Assembly (NCBI GenBank): GCA_035530615.1 | Contig: DATKUL010000002.1 | Location: 620,001 to 684,000 of the forward strand | Length of the DNA: 64,000 nt | Source of the DNA: Candidatus Paceibacterota bacterium | GTDB lineage: Bacteria; Actinomycetota; Actinomycetes; Nanopelagicales; Nanopelagicaceae | Direction of reading: 5' to 3' | Shown here: piece by piece, positions 36,862-45,708 of the stretch | Layout: every line of letters starts with the position of its first letter | How positions within the stretch are numbered: position 1 is the stretch's first letter | Notes under the pieces: model-generated | The model's input: the letters and a program-made list of their open reading frames with translations, nothing else | Told to the model about the DNA's origin: nothing | Database searches by the model: none | Translations under genes and position numbers: made by a program

Positions 36862-37335
36862 TTAACTCTGATTGAAGAAGCTTGCTTCTGCAGCCGCAGT
36901 CTTATCTTCACTGCTCACACGCACATTTGCTGGTGAAAGAAGAAATACTTTCGAAGTCACTCGCTCAATGGTCCCGTGATGTCCAAAGACAAGACCGCTT
37001 GCAAAATCCACAAGTCGCTTTCGCTCAGATTCATCCATGTCGGTGAGATTGATGATGACGGGATTTCCTTCTCGATACTGCTCACCGATTGTTCGTGCTT
37101 CGTTGTAGAACCGAGGATGCAAGGTGACGATGCGATCAAGAACTGGAAGATCTAATTGCATGACATTTGCGGTTGGCGCGGGTGCAACCGCCAATGTCGT
37201 TGGACGAAGATTAGTCTTGACTCTCTCTTGAGTTTTGGGTTGAGAAAAAGCTTTATCATTTTCCTGCTCCCCACCTAGTTCTGGATCGTCCATCAGTCCC
37301 AGGTAATTCGCCATCTTTCGCAGTGCGTTAGCCAT
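36862..37335 (-). CDS. sepF: SepF, cell division protein anchoring the Z ring
   Basis: SepF polymerises on FtsZ and ties it to the membrane, replacing FtsA, which this cluster lacks. The 157-aa protein begins with a short amphipathic stretch (ANALRKMANYLGLMDDPE), has a variable acidic linker and ends with the SepF core: NPVIINLTDMDESERKRLVDFASGLVFG-type sequence and VFLLSPANV. The frame is open through the end of yggS, but ATG 37335 matches the family N-terminus. There is no Shine-Dalgarno; TAGCCT lies 7 nt upstream. Confidence 0.94.
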   Translation of the reverse strand: MANALRKMANYLGLMDDPELGGEQENDKAFSQPKTQERVKTNLRPTTLAVAPAPTANVMQLDLPVLDRIVTLHPRFYNEARTIGEQYREGNPVIINLTDMDESERKRLVDFASGLVFGHHGTIERVTSKVFLLSPANVRVSSEDKTAAAEASFFNQS

Positions 37336-37342
37336 GAACAAA

Positions 37343-37348
37343 AGGCTA
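37343..37348 (-). promoter_or_regulatory. -10 box candidate for leaderless sepF
   Basis: TAGCCT on the minus strand ends 7 nt before the sepF ATG and overlaps the yggS stop codon. It would give sepF and yggT a message separate from ftsZ. Confidence 0.35.
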
Positions 37349-38029
37349 CCCGTGGTGAGAACGAGAACCGAGGATTGAGCTACCGATGCGTAAATGTGTC
37401 GCGCCGTGGGAGATTGCAACCTCAAAATCACCACTCATTCCAGCAGAGAGCGAAGGTGAATCTGGAAATTGTTGGCGGAAATCACTGTGAATTTGGGCTA
37501 GGCGGGAAAAGGCGCTCTCAGGATTCTCTCCTAATGGAGCCACAGTCATAAGTCCCTCAAGCTTGAGCGAAGGGCATTGGGACACGATCTCGGCAAGAGG
37601 GGCAATAAAGTTAGGTAGGACGCCTCCTCTTCCTAGCGCAGGATCGAGGCAGACTTGAATAAAGACCGACATCCGCTTTGATACAGGAACTGCCTTTGCA
37701 AGCAGCGCCACGTGGCGCGAATCATCCAATGAGTGAACTACATGTGCCCATTTGGCAATCGAAGATATCTTGTTGCTCTGAACCTGCCCCTGAAAATGCC
37801 ATCTTCCATCCACTTGTGCGGATTTCTCTCGTCCTTCATGATCACGATTCTCGGCGAAGTCTCGAACTCCAAGATCATGCAGAATTTTTACGTCACTCGC
37901 CGGATAGGTCTTTGTGACTGCAATGAGAGTTACTTCCGAAGGCTCTCGATGGGATGCCCTAACCGCCGCCTGTATTCGCGCCCTGACTTCACCGAGTGCG
38001 CTGGCGACTTCGTCGCGACGTTCGTTCAT
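37346..38029 (-). CDS. yggS: YggS/PROSC-family PLP homeostasis protein
   Basis: Proteins of this family hold pyridoxal phosphate and balance its free pool; no enzyme reaction is established. The 227-aa barrel protein has the PLP lysine in LIAVTKTYPASDV near residue 39, FAENRDHEGREK, WHFQGQVQSNK and SHGATHLRIGSSILG, the phosphate-binding end. It overlaps pgeF by 4 nt (ATGA) within the ftsZ-sepF segment. Confidence 0.95.
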   Translation of the reverse strand: MNERRDEVASALGEVRARIQAAVRASHREPSEVTLIAVTKTYPASDVKILHDLGVRDFAENRDHEGREKSAQVDGRWHFQGQVQSNKISSIAKWAHVVHSLDDSRHVALLAKAVPVSKRMSVFIQVCLDPALGRGGVLPNFIAPLAEIVSQCPSLKLEGLMTVAPLGENPESAFSRLAQIHSDFRQQFPDSPSLSAGMSGDFEVAISHGATHLRIGSSILGSRSHHG

Positions 38030-38697
38030 AGTCGAATAACTCCAGCTTGACGACCAGTGAGTCCATCGCGACGGTACGAATAGAAATCTGGATTCTCAAC
38101 TGTGCAAATAGTGGATGGCGTAACCAGGACACCGACCCCCGAGAGTCGGTTCTCGAGAGCTCTTGGCAAATCCAGTGCCAGGGAACCAGCAGGTGTTCTG
38201 GAATCCGCCAATGGATAAATGCCGGCAACTTCCGCATGAATATCCTGGCCCACTTCGTAGCACCGGCCACAAATGGAAGGGCCAAGAAGTGCGTGAATAT
38301 CTGCGGCTCCCATGATCCGCATAATTCCAATGGTTCGCAATGCGACTCCATTGACCAGTCCCCTGCGCCCCACGTGAACCGCCGCAACGCAACTATGCGC
38401 TTCGTCCCAAAGGAGCAAAGGAATGCAGTCCGCAACGAGAACAGCCAGGGCAATATCTCGTTCTTGAGTGACAAGCGCATCAGCGTTGGCTTCATAACTC
38501 GAAATTCCATCGACCACCACAACCCGATCACCATGAGATTGATTCATGTAGACAACGGGACCAAACGTGGATGTTAGTAACTCACGATTTGCCTGAACTG
38601 CCATCTGGTCATCGCCAACATGCAATGCAAGGTTGTTCGTCGCATATGGTGGCGAACTAACACCACCATATCGATTGGTGAAAAGAGTGGAAAGCAA
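38026..38697 (-). CDS. pgeF: PgeF/YfiH-type peptidoglycan editing factor (laccase domain)
   Basis: The 223-aa protein belongs to the DUF152/YfiH family, shown in other bacteria to act on purine nucleosides and to prevent serine misincorporation into peptidoglycan. Metal-site residues are seen in NQSHGDRVV, VLVADCIPLLL and VHVGRRGLVNG; the last motif is usually HAGWRG, so Arg replaces Trp and Val replaces Ala. The start is TTG 38697, seven bases after ftsZ, giving LSTLFTNRYGGVS, which agrees with the family. No better start codon exists. Confidence 0.9.
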   Translation of the reverse strand: MLSTLFTNRYGGVSSPPYATNNLALHVGDDQMAVQANRELLTSTFGPVVYMNQSHGDRVVVVDGISSYEANADALVTQERDIALAVLVADCIPLLLWDEAHSCVAAVHVGRRGLVNGVALRTIGIMRIMGAADIHALLGPSICGRCYEVGQDIHAEVAGIYPLADSRTPAGSLALDLPRALENRLSGVGVLVTPSTICTVENPDFYSYRRDGLTGRQAGVIRL

Positions 38698-38703
38698 AAC
38701 CCG

Positions 38704-39837
38704 CTACTTCATGAAATCAGGAACGTCGATCTCATCTTCTGCAATTAGTTGTTCGAAAGTGACTCTTTGCCGCGAATTCAACGTATCCTCCAGTTCAAGT
38801 GCTACAGCCAATGGATCATTGGTCTCGATCGGATCTGCTTTACCGCTCAGGGCCGCGGCATCTATGACCGGCATAGAGACTTTCTTTGGCGCTCCCCCAT
38901 CAAACCCAGCAGCAATCACGGTAATTCGCACTTCATCGCCCAGGGCATCATCGATGGTAGTCCCGAAAATAATCTTGGCATCTCGATGCGCGGCCGATTG
39001 CACAAGTTCGCAGGCTTCATTGATTTCAAATAGACCAAGGTCAGACCCTCCAGCAACCGAGAGCAGCACTCCCATTGCCCCATCGATCGATGCCTCGAGC
39101 AGTGGACTGGATATCGCCAACTCGGCAGCGCGAACCGCACGGTTCTCACCGCGCGCCGAACCAATTCCCATCAGTGCCGATCCAGCGTCGGTCATAATGC
39201 TCTTCACATCTGCGAAATCAAGATTTATCAGACCTGGTTGAGTAATAATTTCAGTAATTCCCTGAACGCCAGAGAGAAGCACTTGATCTGCACTCTTAAA
39301 AGCCTCTACAGCAGTAATCGAACGATCTGAAATAGCCAGTAGCCGATCGTTTGGAATAACAATTAAGGTGTCCACTTCCGCGCGAAGTTCTTCAATTCCA
39401 TCGTCTGCCTGCTTCGATCGAACACGACCTTCAAAGGAGAATGGCCGGGTAACTACACCGATGGTAAGTGCTCCCAGTTCACGGGCAATCTTCGCAACTA
39501 TAGGCGCTCCACCGGTCCCGGTTCCGCCGCCCTCTCCTGCCGTTACGAAAACCATATCCGCCCCACGCAATGCTTCTTCAATATCGTCAACATGATCGAG
39601 AACTGCTTCACGTCCACGTTCCGGAGAAGCGCCTGCACCGAGACCGCGTGTCGATTTTCTGCCAATATCAAGTTTCACATCAGCATCACTCATCAATAAA
39701 TGCTGAGCGTCCGTATTGATTGCGATGAACTCGACACCTTTGAGTCCAACATCAATCATGCGATTGATCGCGTTGACTCCCCCACCGCCAATGCCAACAA
39801 CTTTAATAACAGCTAAATAGTTCTGCGGTGAAGCCAC
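38704..39837 (-). CDS. ftsZ: Cell division protein FtsZ
   Basis: FtsZ is the tubulin-like GTPase that forms the division ring. The 377-aa protein has the tubulin signature GGGTGTG at residues 103-109 and the T7 synergy loop [11 protein letters not shown] near 207. Its C-terminal peptide [10 protein letters not shown] binds SepF and other partners. The linker is short (about 45 residues) compared with Streptomyces. GTG 39837 has AAGGAGGA 6 nt upstream, the strongest ribosome binding site in the window, in line with high expression. Confidence 0.98.
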   Translation of the reverse strand: MASPQNYLAVIKVVGIGGGGVNAINRMIDVGLKGVEFIAINTDAQHLLMSDADVKLDIGRKSTRGLGAGASPERGREAVLDHVDDIEEALRGADMVFVTAGEGGGTGTGGAPIVAKIARELGALTIGVVTRPFSFEGRVRSKQADDGIEELRAEVDTLIVIPNDRLLAISDRSITAVEAFKSADQVLLSGVQGITEIITQPGLINLDFADVKSIMTDAGSALMGIGSARGENRAVRAAELAISSPLLEASIDGAMGVLLSVAGGSDLGLFEINEACELVQSAAHRDAKIIFGTTIDDALGDEVRITVIAAGFDGGAPKKVSMPVIDAAALSGKADPIETNDPLAVALELEDTLNSRQRVTFEQLIAEDEIDVPDFMK

Positions 39838-39998
39838 GATGTATCCTCCTTATGAACTATGAACCTCAAGTTGAGAATTATGGTTCTCTTTATGTACAAG
39901 GTGAAAGTAGAGCGCACAGCCGAAGTGTGCAAATACCGACACGTTTTCAGCGGAGTAATTCTAATGAACCAAGAAAACCGAAAGACTAATCTCCCAAA
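39838..39998 (-). promoter_or_regulatory. ftsQ-ftsZ gap with probable ftsZ promoter
   Basis: This 161-bp gap interrupts an otherwise packed cluster. Reading the minus strand, a TTTCAC/CATAAT pair with about 18 bp spacing lies near 39880-39905. An inverted repeat GAGAA-TTCTC overlaps the -10. A palindrome CTCAAGTTGAG (39865-39875) and a doubled TATGAAC (39851-39864) follow before the ribosome binding site. A separate ftsZ promoter is common in actinobacteria; the exact boxes are guesses. Confidence 0.45.
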
Positions 39999-40685
39999 TT
40001 ATTTAACGATGGGTGCATGTGGAGCAGAAACATTGATCGTTTGAACTTTCGCATTCTCTGGCAGCGATAGAAGAGCGTTAAATACTCGTATTTTCAAGTC
40101 TGTGTCGGTTAGGTCGCCCCAAATAACATTTACATTTCTAGATGGACTTAGAAGCGTTGTTCGGACAGTCAAAATTGCGGTATGACTGCCCTGCGCACGA
40201 ACATCTATTATCTCTGCTCGAAAATTGGTTGGAAAATCCAGAAGCAACTCAAGTGCGAACTTTGCAGGTGCAATTTTGGACGCCGTGATTTGCGGCAAGT
40301 GAGGGATCTGGTCATTGGGTAGATCGAAAAGAACTCCGTTGCTATCAATCAAGTGGTTTCGGAACACGGCCACTGGCGTTCGTGTCCACACGCGAATCGT
40401 CACGGACCCTTTTAGCCAGTCCCGACTAATTTGAGCATGGTCAAGCCACGTGTATTTTCTTAGTGAATTAGAAACTGCTCTAGTCTCGAGACGTGCCATC
40501 TTCTCACCGACCTTGATACTTTCCCTAATCAACAACGACTGGGAGGTGGTTGGTGCTCCTACCACCCGCACATGTTTTACTGTGAAGAGCGAAGTCCAAC
40601 CGAGCGCATACGCCAAAGTCACGACGAGCAATATGGTCAACGCAAGAATGAATCGACGTTTGATCTTTTGAGTTTTTCCAGTCAT
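39999..40685 (-). CDS. ftsQ: Cell division protein FtsQ/DivIB
   Basis: FtsQ is a bitopic division protein that binds FtsL and FtsB. The 228-aa product has a short basic cytosolic end, one membrane helix (residues 12-30) and an extracytoplasmic POTRA domain starting LFTVKHVRVVGAP, then a beta domain. The long Pro/Ala cytosolic tail found in mycobacteria is missing. It overlaps murC by 4 nt. Confidence 0.92.
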   Translation of the reverse strand: MTGKTQKIKRRFILALTILLVVTLAYALGWTSLFTVKHVRVVGAPTTSQSLLIRESIKVGEKMARLETRAVSNSLRKYTWLDHAQISRDWLKGSVTIRVWTRTPVAVFRNHLIDSNGVLFDLPNDQIPHLPQITASKIAPAKFALELLLDFPTNFRAEIIDVRAQGSHTAILTVRTTLLSPSRNVNVIWGDLTDTDLKIRVFNALLSLPENAKVQTINVSAPHAPIVK

Positions 40686-42076
40686 TTCTTTTCGGAGTAT
40701 TTCAACGATAATGCTTCAACGATGATAGGTCCAAGGGAGCTTACGTCTCCGGCACCAAGAGTGAGAATTACATCGCCAGGTTTCGCCGCTTCAACTACTT
40801 CGGAAATCGCGGACATGAAATTAGGCTCGAATGTTCCACTCTTCATTAATTTTGTAATTGACAATCCACTCACTCCTGGGATCGGTTTTTCGCTCGATGC
40901 ATATACTTCAAGTATCCATGCGTGATCCGCCTGATCCAATGCTTCCGCAAACTGAGGGGTGAAAGCTCGCGTGCGCGAGTAACGGTGTGGTTGAAAAATT
41001 ACCAGCAGTCGACCATCCGTTGCGTAACGCCTTGCTGTCTCCAAAGTGACTCGAATCTCAGTGGGATGATGTCCGTAATCATCGATGACTCGAATCCCAT
41101 GAACTTGTCCTTTTAGTTCGAATCTACGTCCCGTGCCATGAAAAGTCGCTAAACCGCCCATAAGTTGAGCCGCCGGAAGTCCAAGTGCGAGGCCGGCCGT
41201 CAAAGCTGCAGCGGCGTTTAGGAGATTGTGGTGACCTGGCGTTTGCAGTTCCAGAAATCCAATCGATCTACCCTGCCACACAGCACGAGCACGCGATGTT
41301 GCAGGAGAGAGCTGAATTTGATCAATATGCAAATCAGATTCTTGGCTCGCTCCGTAAGTGAATGTTTTGCAATGGGTCACGGTCTTTCCAATAGATGATG
41401 CACCACTATCGTCAGCACAATAAACAAGAAATCCATCTGATGAAATAGTCCTTACAAAATCGGCAAAGGCAACAAAAACAGACTCAGGTGTGTCAAAAAA
41501 ATCGACGTGGTCATGTTCGATATTTGTGATGATTGCACCGTAAGGATGGTACTCAACAAAGGATCCGTCGGATTCATCGGCCTCGGCCACAAAATATTGG
41601 CCAGTTCCTTTATGAGCGTTCGAACCAGATGCCTTTAATATGCCTCCGATTGCAAAAGATGGATCCTCACCGCATCCTTGAATTGCCACAGTTAACATGG
41701 AAGTAGTCGTTGTTTTGCCGTGCGTCCCTGCTACGGCGACACTCTTAGATTCTGACATAAGAATTGAGAGTGCTTGGGCGCGAGTCAGGCAGGGGATCTT
41801 CAATTCACGAGCACGAACAAGTTCGGGATTCTCGGACAGAATTGCGCTTGAGAAAACTACGAAGTCCGCTCCTTCAACGTTTTTACCTTCGTGTCCCTCT
41901 GTCGCACGGACACCGAGCGCGCGAAGTGCGGCAAGCACAGATGACTCTTTTAGATCGGATCCAGTAACGTGTACACCTTCAGATGCCATTATCCGTGCCA
42001 GCCCGCTCATGCCAGCTCCGCCAATTCCGACGAAATGGACACGCTTGCCTTGCAGATCCTTCAGTTGCATTTTCAT
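40682..42076 (-). CDS. murC: UDP-N-acetylmuramate-L-alanine ligase
   Basis: MurC adds the first amino acid, L-alanine, to UDP-MurNAc. The 464-aa Mur ligase has the N-terminal Rossmann motif VGIGGAGMSGLA, the ATP loop GTHGKTTTTSM near residue 118, the EADESDGSF segment and DDYGHHPTE near 328. ATG 42076 overlaps the murG stop (ATGA). MurB is not in this cluster, as usual in actinobacteria. Confidence 0.97.
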   Translation of the reverse strand: MKMQLKDLQGKRVHFVGIGGAGMSGLARIMASEGVHVTGSDLKESSVLAALRALGVRATEGHEGKNVEGADFVVFSSAILSENPELVRARELKIPCLTRAQALSILMSESKSVAVAGTHGKTTTTSMLTVAIQGCGEDPSFAIGGILKASGSNAHKGTGQYFVAEADESDGSFVEYHPYGAIITNIEHDHVDFFDTPESVFVAFADFVRTISSDGFLVYCADDSGASSIGKTVTHCKTFTYGASQESDLHIDQIQLSPATSRARAVWQGRSIGFLELQTPGHHNLLNAAAALTAGLALGLPAAQLMGGLATFHGTGRRFELKGQVHGIRVIDDYGHHPTEIRVTLETARRYATDGRLLVIFQPHRYSRTRAFTPQFAEALDQADHAWILEVYASSEKPIPGVSGLSITKLMKSGTFEPNFMSAISEVVEAAKPGDVILTLGAGDVSSLGPIIVEALSLKYSEKK

Positions 42077-43173
42077 TTACATTGACCGTCGATTGCGCGC
42101 TCCATAAGAGCCATAATTTTATCTTCAGCACCGAGATCATCATTCAATCCAGCCAGCGGTGTTCGCGCACTGGCTAGTAACAAATCATCCAGGTGTTCTA
42201 AGAGCCAAGTCGCGGAAAATGTCTTCTGATCTACAACCAGCGCCCGATTCGCCTGAACTAAAAAATCCGCATTACGAGCTTGTTCACCATTGCCAATTGG
42301 AAGTGGGATAAAGAGCGCTCTCCTCCCGAGTGCCCCTACTTCCGCGCACGTGACCGCCCCACTTCTGGCAATGATGAGATCCGCTGCCAAATAAGCAGTA
42401 GCCATGTCACGAATATAAGGAACCGCGCGATAAGACTGAGAGCTCGTAGGCAACTCATTCCTAGAGCCAACCGAGTGCAAAATTTGAATTCCCTTAGTCG
42501 CCAGACTCGGAAGAACTCGAGAAATTTCGGCATTAATGAACGTAGATCCTTGAGAGCCACCAAGAACGAGAATAAGGGGTTTACCTTGCTCCCACCCTAA
42601 TTCTCTCTTTGCCTGGATACGAGCACCTTTCCAATTTGAAGCGGATTCCCTCACTGCGGCTTTCACGTCTTCTCGCAACGGAAGCCCCGTGACTTTAGCG
42701 CGTGAAAAACGCCCGGATTTAATCGGATGAGCGATGGCAAGGCAGTTTGTAAAGAAGGATCCGAGGCGGTTGGCCCAGCCAACTTTCGCGTTTGCCTCAT
42801 GAATGACAATCGGAACTCTCGCCATTCGAGCCGCAATATACGCTGATGCTGACAAATACCCGCCAAAACCAACTAATAAGTCGGCGCCTTCGATGACCTT
42901 CTCTGCTTCTCGAACCGCACGCCACAGGGAAAAAGGCAATTTTATAAAATCAATACCGAATGAACGTGGCATAGCCACTTTAGGAATATTGGTCACAGTA
43001 AAACCAGCTGCTGGTACGAGTGAATTCTCCAGACCTGTAGAAGTTCCGAGAAAGAGTAAGGAATCATCGGCATACTTTGTTCGCCAGGCACGAGCAATGG
43101 CAAGAGCAGGCTCCACATGACCAGCAGTTCCGCCCCCAGCCAAGACAATTTCCCGTGGTTTGTCAGCATCCAT
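42073..43173 (-). CDS. murG: MurG, lipid II-forming GlcNAc transferase
   Basis: MurG transfers GlcNAc from UDP-GlcNAc to lipid I on the inner membrane face. The 366-aa GT-B protein has the first glycine loop GGGTAGHVEPALAIA, GGYLSASAYIAAR, HEANAKVGWANR and the nucleotide loop VLGGSQGSTFIN. It overlaps ftsW by one base (TAATG). Confidence 0.97.
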   Translation of the reverse strand: MDADKPREIVLAGGGTAGHVEPALAIARAWRTKYADDSLLFLGTSTGLENSLVPAAGFTVTNIPKVAMPRSFGIDFIKLPFSLWRAVREAEKVIEGADLLVGFGGYLSASAYIAARMARVPIVIHEANAKVGWANRLGSFFTNCLAIAHPIKSGRFSRAKVTGLPLREDVKAAVRESASNWKGARIQAKRELGWEQGKPLILVLGGSQGSTFINAEISRVLPSLATKGIQILHSVGSRNELPTSSQSYRAVPYIRDMATAYLAADLIIARSGAVTCAEVGALGRRALFIPLPIGNGEQARNADFLVQANRALVVDQKTFSATWLLEHLDDLLLASARTPLAGLNDDLGAEDKIMALMERAIDGQCK

Positions 43174-44330
43174 TACTTACGGACCTTTCTTCGCGCCAAC
43201 TTTGGCGAAAGGACAGGATCTCGCAATGCGGCTCCAATGACAAAACCAAGTGCCAAATACGTCGCGATAAGTGAGGATCCGCCATAAGAAAGAAGTGGGA
43301 GAGTCACCCCGACTACAGGGATAAGACTGGTTGCCGAACCGATATTTAGTACAACTTGCACCGCCAGCCAGCAACCAATACCTGCGCTCACGAAACGGAC
43401 AAAGGGATCTTTAGCGCAAATCGCGATCCGTAAAATAGCCAATATCAATATTGCAAACAACGCAAGCACAACGAGGGTTCCTACAAGTCCCAGTTCTTCG
43501 CCAATGACGGAGAAAATGAAATCCGTATGTGCCTCTGCTAAATTTCCCCACTTTTGGCGACTTGCACCAAGACCCACTCCGAATAGACCGCCACTTGCCA
43601 GTCCCATAATGCTGTGGGCGGGCTGCCAGCCCGAAAGTTTATAGTACTCCGGAGAGAACGGGTGAAGGACAACCAGGAGACGGCGCATTCGATTTGGAAC
43701 AGTAATAATCAAAGCAGCAACCATACTTAGGCCAAGCACGCCTGTGACCCCGATGAGTCGAAGTTGAATCCCCGAGACAAAAAGTAGGGCTACTAAGATT
43801 GCGGCGAAGATCACCGCATTGCCAAGATCGTTGCCTATCATCACCAACAACATTATGGCAAAGAAAGTTGGGACAAGTACCGCAATTACATTTGACCTCG
43901 ATTTTTTTGCCTCTTCCTGCTTAGCGAGCATGAATCCAGCCCACAGAATCATGAAGAACTTAGCAAATTCACTAGGCTGAAAGACAACTGGACCGAAGGC
44001 AATCCAGTTTCGGTTTCCATTGACGGAATTTCCCATTCCAGAAATCTGAAGCAGTAGGAGCATCAGTATCGATCCGAGGAAAGAATAACGAGCGACCAAT
44101 TTCCATGTTCTAATTGGAATGCGCGAGGAAAGTAAGCCAATCGGAATCGCAATAACTAAAAAAATGAGTTGGCGGAAGAATATGGAAAATGAAGAACCGC
44201 TTGTCTCTAAAGAATGGATGGATGACGCTGATAGGACCATAACCAGTCCCAAACCTGTCAAAGCCGCGGTGCTCACCAACAGGAGGTAATACGAGCTCGT
44301 CGGTTGGAAAAGGAAACTTTTGGATCTCAT
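43173..44330 (-). CDS. ftsW: FtsW, SEDS-family septal glycosyltransferase
   Basis: FtsW polymerises lipid II at the septum together with FtsI. The 385-aa protein has about ten membrane helices and SEDS signatures: GNRNWIAFGPVVFQPSEFAK, the loop with ASRQKWGNLAEAHTDFIFSVIGEELG and PVVGVTLPLLSYGGSSL. It overlaps murD by one base. Length and motifs are normal. Confidence 0.96.
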   Translation of the reverse strand: MRSKSFLFQPTSSYYLLLVSTAALTGLGLVMVLSASSIHSLETSGSSFSIFFRQLIFLVIAIPIGLLSSRIPIRTWKLVARYSFLGSILMLLLLQISGMGNSVNGNRNWIAFGPVVFQPSEFAKFFMILWAGFMLAKQEEAKKSRSNVIAVLVPTFFAIMLLVMIGNDLGNAVIFAAILVALLFVSGIQLRLIGVTGVLGLSMVAALIITVPNRMRRLLVVLHPFSPEYYKLSGWQPAHSIMGLASGGLFGVGLGASRQKWGNLAEAHTDFIFSVIGEELGLVGTLVVLALFAILILAILRIAICAKDPFVRFVSAGIGCWLAVQVVLNIGSATSLIPVVGVTLPLLSYGGSSLIATYLALGFVIGAALRDPVLSPKLARRKVRK

Positions 44331-45706
44331 TAGGACCCCACCAACTTCTTAACTGCGGCGGTGAATTGATCTCCCCGGTCAGCGTATGAAATAAATTGAT
44401 CCATAGAAGCGCAAGCGGGAGCGAGAAGCACCACATCCCCAGCTTGGGCAATTTGCTTAGCCTCGCGTACTACATGTTCCATTAGGGGCACTGCCCCCGT
44501 CAGGTCCTTATCCACCCTTATGCAAGGGATTTCAAGAGCTGCTTCTGACAATGCTCTGGCAACTAATTCACGATCCTGTCCAATTAAAATCACGGCCTTG
44601 AGGTGCCCTGCAGACCGCTTCACCAAATCGGTCATCGACGCACCTTTTGCCAACCCGCCAGCAATCCACACGATGGAAGGGTATGACGCCAGAGAAGCGG
44701 CCGCAGCGTGCGGGTTGGTTGCCTTGGAATCATTTACCCAAGTGATTCCGTCCAATTCCATAACGGTTTCAATTCGATGTCGTCCAGGACGGAAATTATG
44801 CACTGCTTGTCGGATAACTTGATGTGAGACGCCGACACTTCGAGCCAATCCGGCTGCAGCCAGGGTATTTGAAATGCTATGAGGTGCGTGCGGATGGACC
44901 TCATCAAGTTGAGCAATCAGCGCTGCTTCATCCGAATCCAATACGAATGATCGATCTACCAACAAGTCCTCCACTACGCCCAGTTCTCCTGGTTTAGGCG
45001 AATTCAACGAGAAAAAGACTTTTCGTCCTTCCCACTTTTCGACGGCTTCTACAGTTTTCGAATCATCAGCATTAAGAATTGCCAGATCAGTCCTGTTAAG
45101 TATCCGTATTTTTGCAGCCACATAATTTTCAAAACTGCCATGCCAATCGACATGGTCGTCTGCAATATTCAAAATGGCAACGGATTTGAATCCAGGTAAC
45201 TCGCTCCACTGCAACTGAAATGAGGAGAGTTCCAAAATCAGATAATCCAATCCGCCTCCGTCTATTACTGCTTCAATGACTGTTTCTCCAACATTTCCAC
45301 ATGCCTTGGCCTTGAGTCCCCCCGCCTGCAACATCGCTGTCGCCAATTCGACGGTCGTCGTCTTGCCATTCGTGCCAGTGACGGCGAGCCAGGTCTGCGA
45401 AGGTTGCAGCTCGCAACGAAGAAGCCAGGCCAAATCAACCTCGCTCATCACCCTTGTGCCTTGGCTCAACAAGTGGACGATGAGTGGATGATCCGGATGC
45501 CAGCCTGGAGAGACGATGGCGAAACTCCAAATACCTTTGAGGGCACCATCTAAAGAGATAAACCTCACGTCGGCATTGTCGATCTGATTGTCATCAAAAA
45601 TATGAATCTCTGAACCGAGGTCACGGAGGACTTGTGCGACTGAACTTCCCGTGACACCCGCTCCGATAATTAGCACCCGTGCCTGGGCTATATCGGCTTT
45701 CTTCAT
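44330..45706 (-). CDS. murD: UDP-N-acetylmuramoylalanine-D-glutamate ligase
   Basis: MurD adds D-glutamate to UDP-MurNAc-L-Ala. The 458-aa protein has the N-terminal GAGVTGSSVAQVL loop, the ATP loop VTGTNGKTTTVEL, ADDHVDWHG and NDSKATNPHA. The frame continues upstream into mraY, but ATG 45706, two bases after the mraY stop, gives the family N-terminus. Confidence 0.96.
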   Translation of the reverse strand: MKKADIAQARVLIIGAGVTGSSVAQVLRDLGSEIHIFDDNQIDNADVRFISLDGALKGIWSFAIVSPGWHPDHPLIVHLLSQGTRVMSEVDLAWLLRCELQPSQTWLAVTGTNGKTTTVELATAMLQAGGLKAKACGNVGETVIEAVIDGGGLDYLILELSSFQLQWSELPGFKSVAILNIADDHVDWHGSFENYVAAKIRILNRTDLAILNADDSKTVEAVEKWEGRKVFFSLNSPKPGELGVVEDLLVDRSFVLDSDEAALIAQLDEVHPHAPHSISNTLAAAGLARSVGVSHQVIRQAVHNFRPGRHRIETVMELDGITWVNDSKATNPHAAAASLASYPSIVWIAGGLAKGASMTDLVKRSAGHLKAVILIGQDRELVARALSEAALEIPCIRVDKDLTGAVPLMEHVVREAKQIAQAGDVVLLAPACASMDQFISYADRGDQFTAAVKKLVGS

Positions 45707-45708
45707 TT

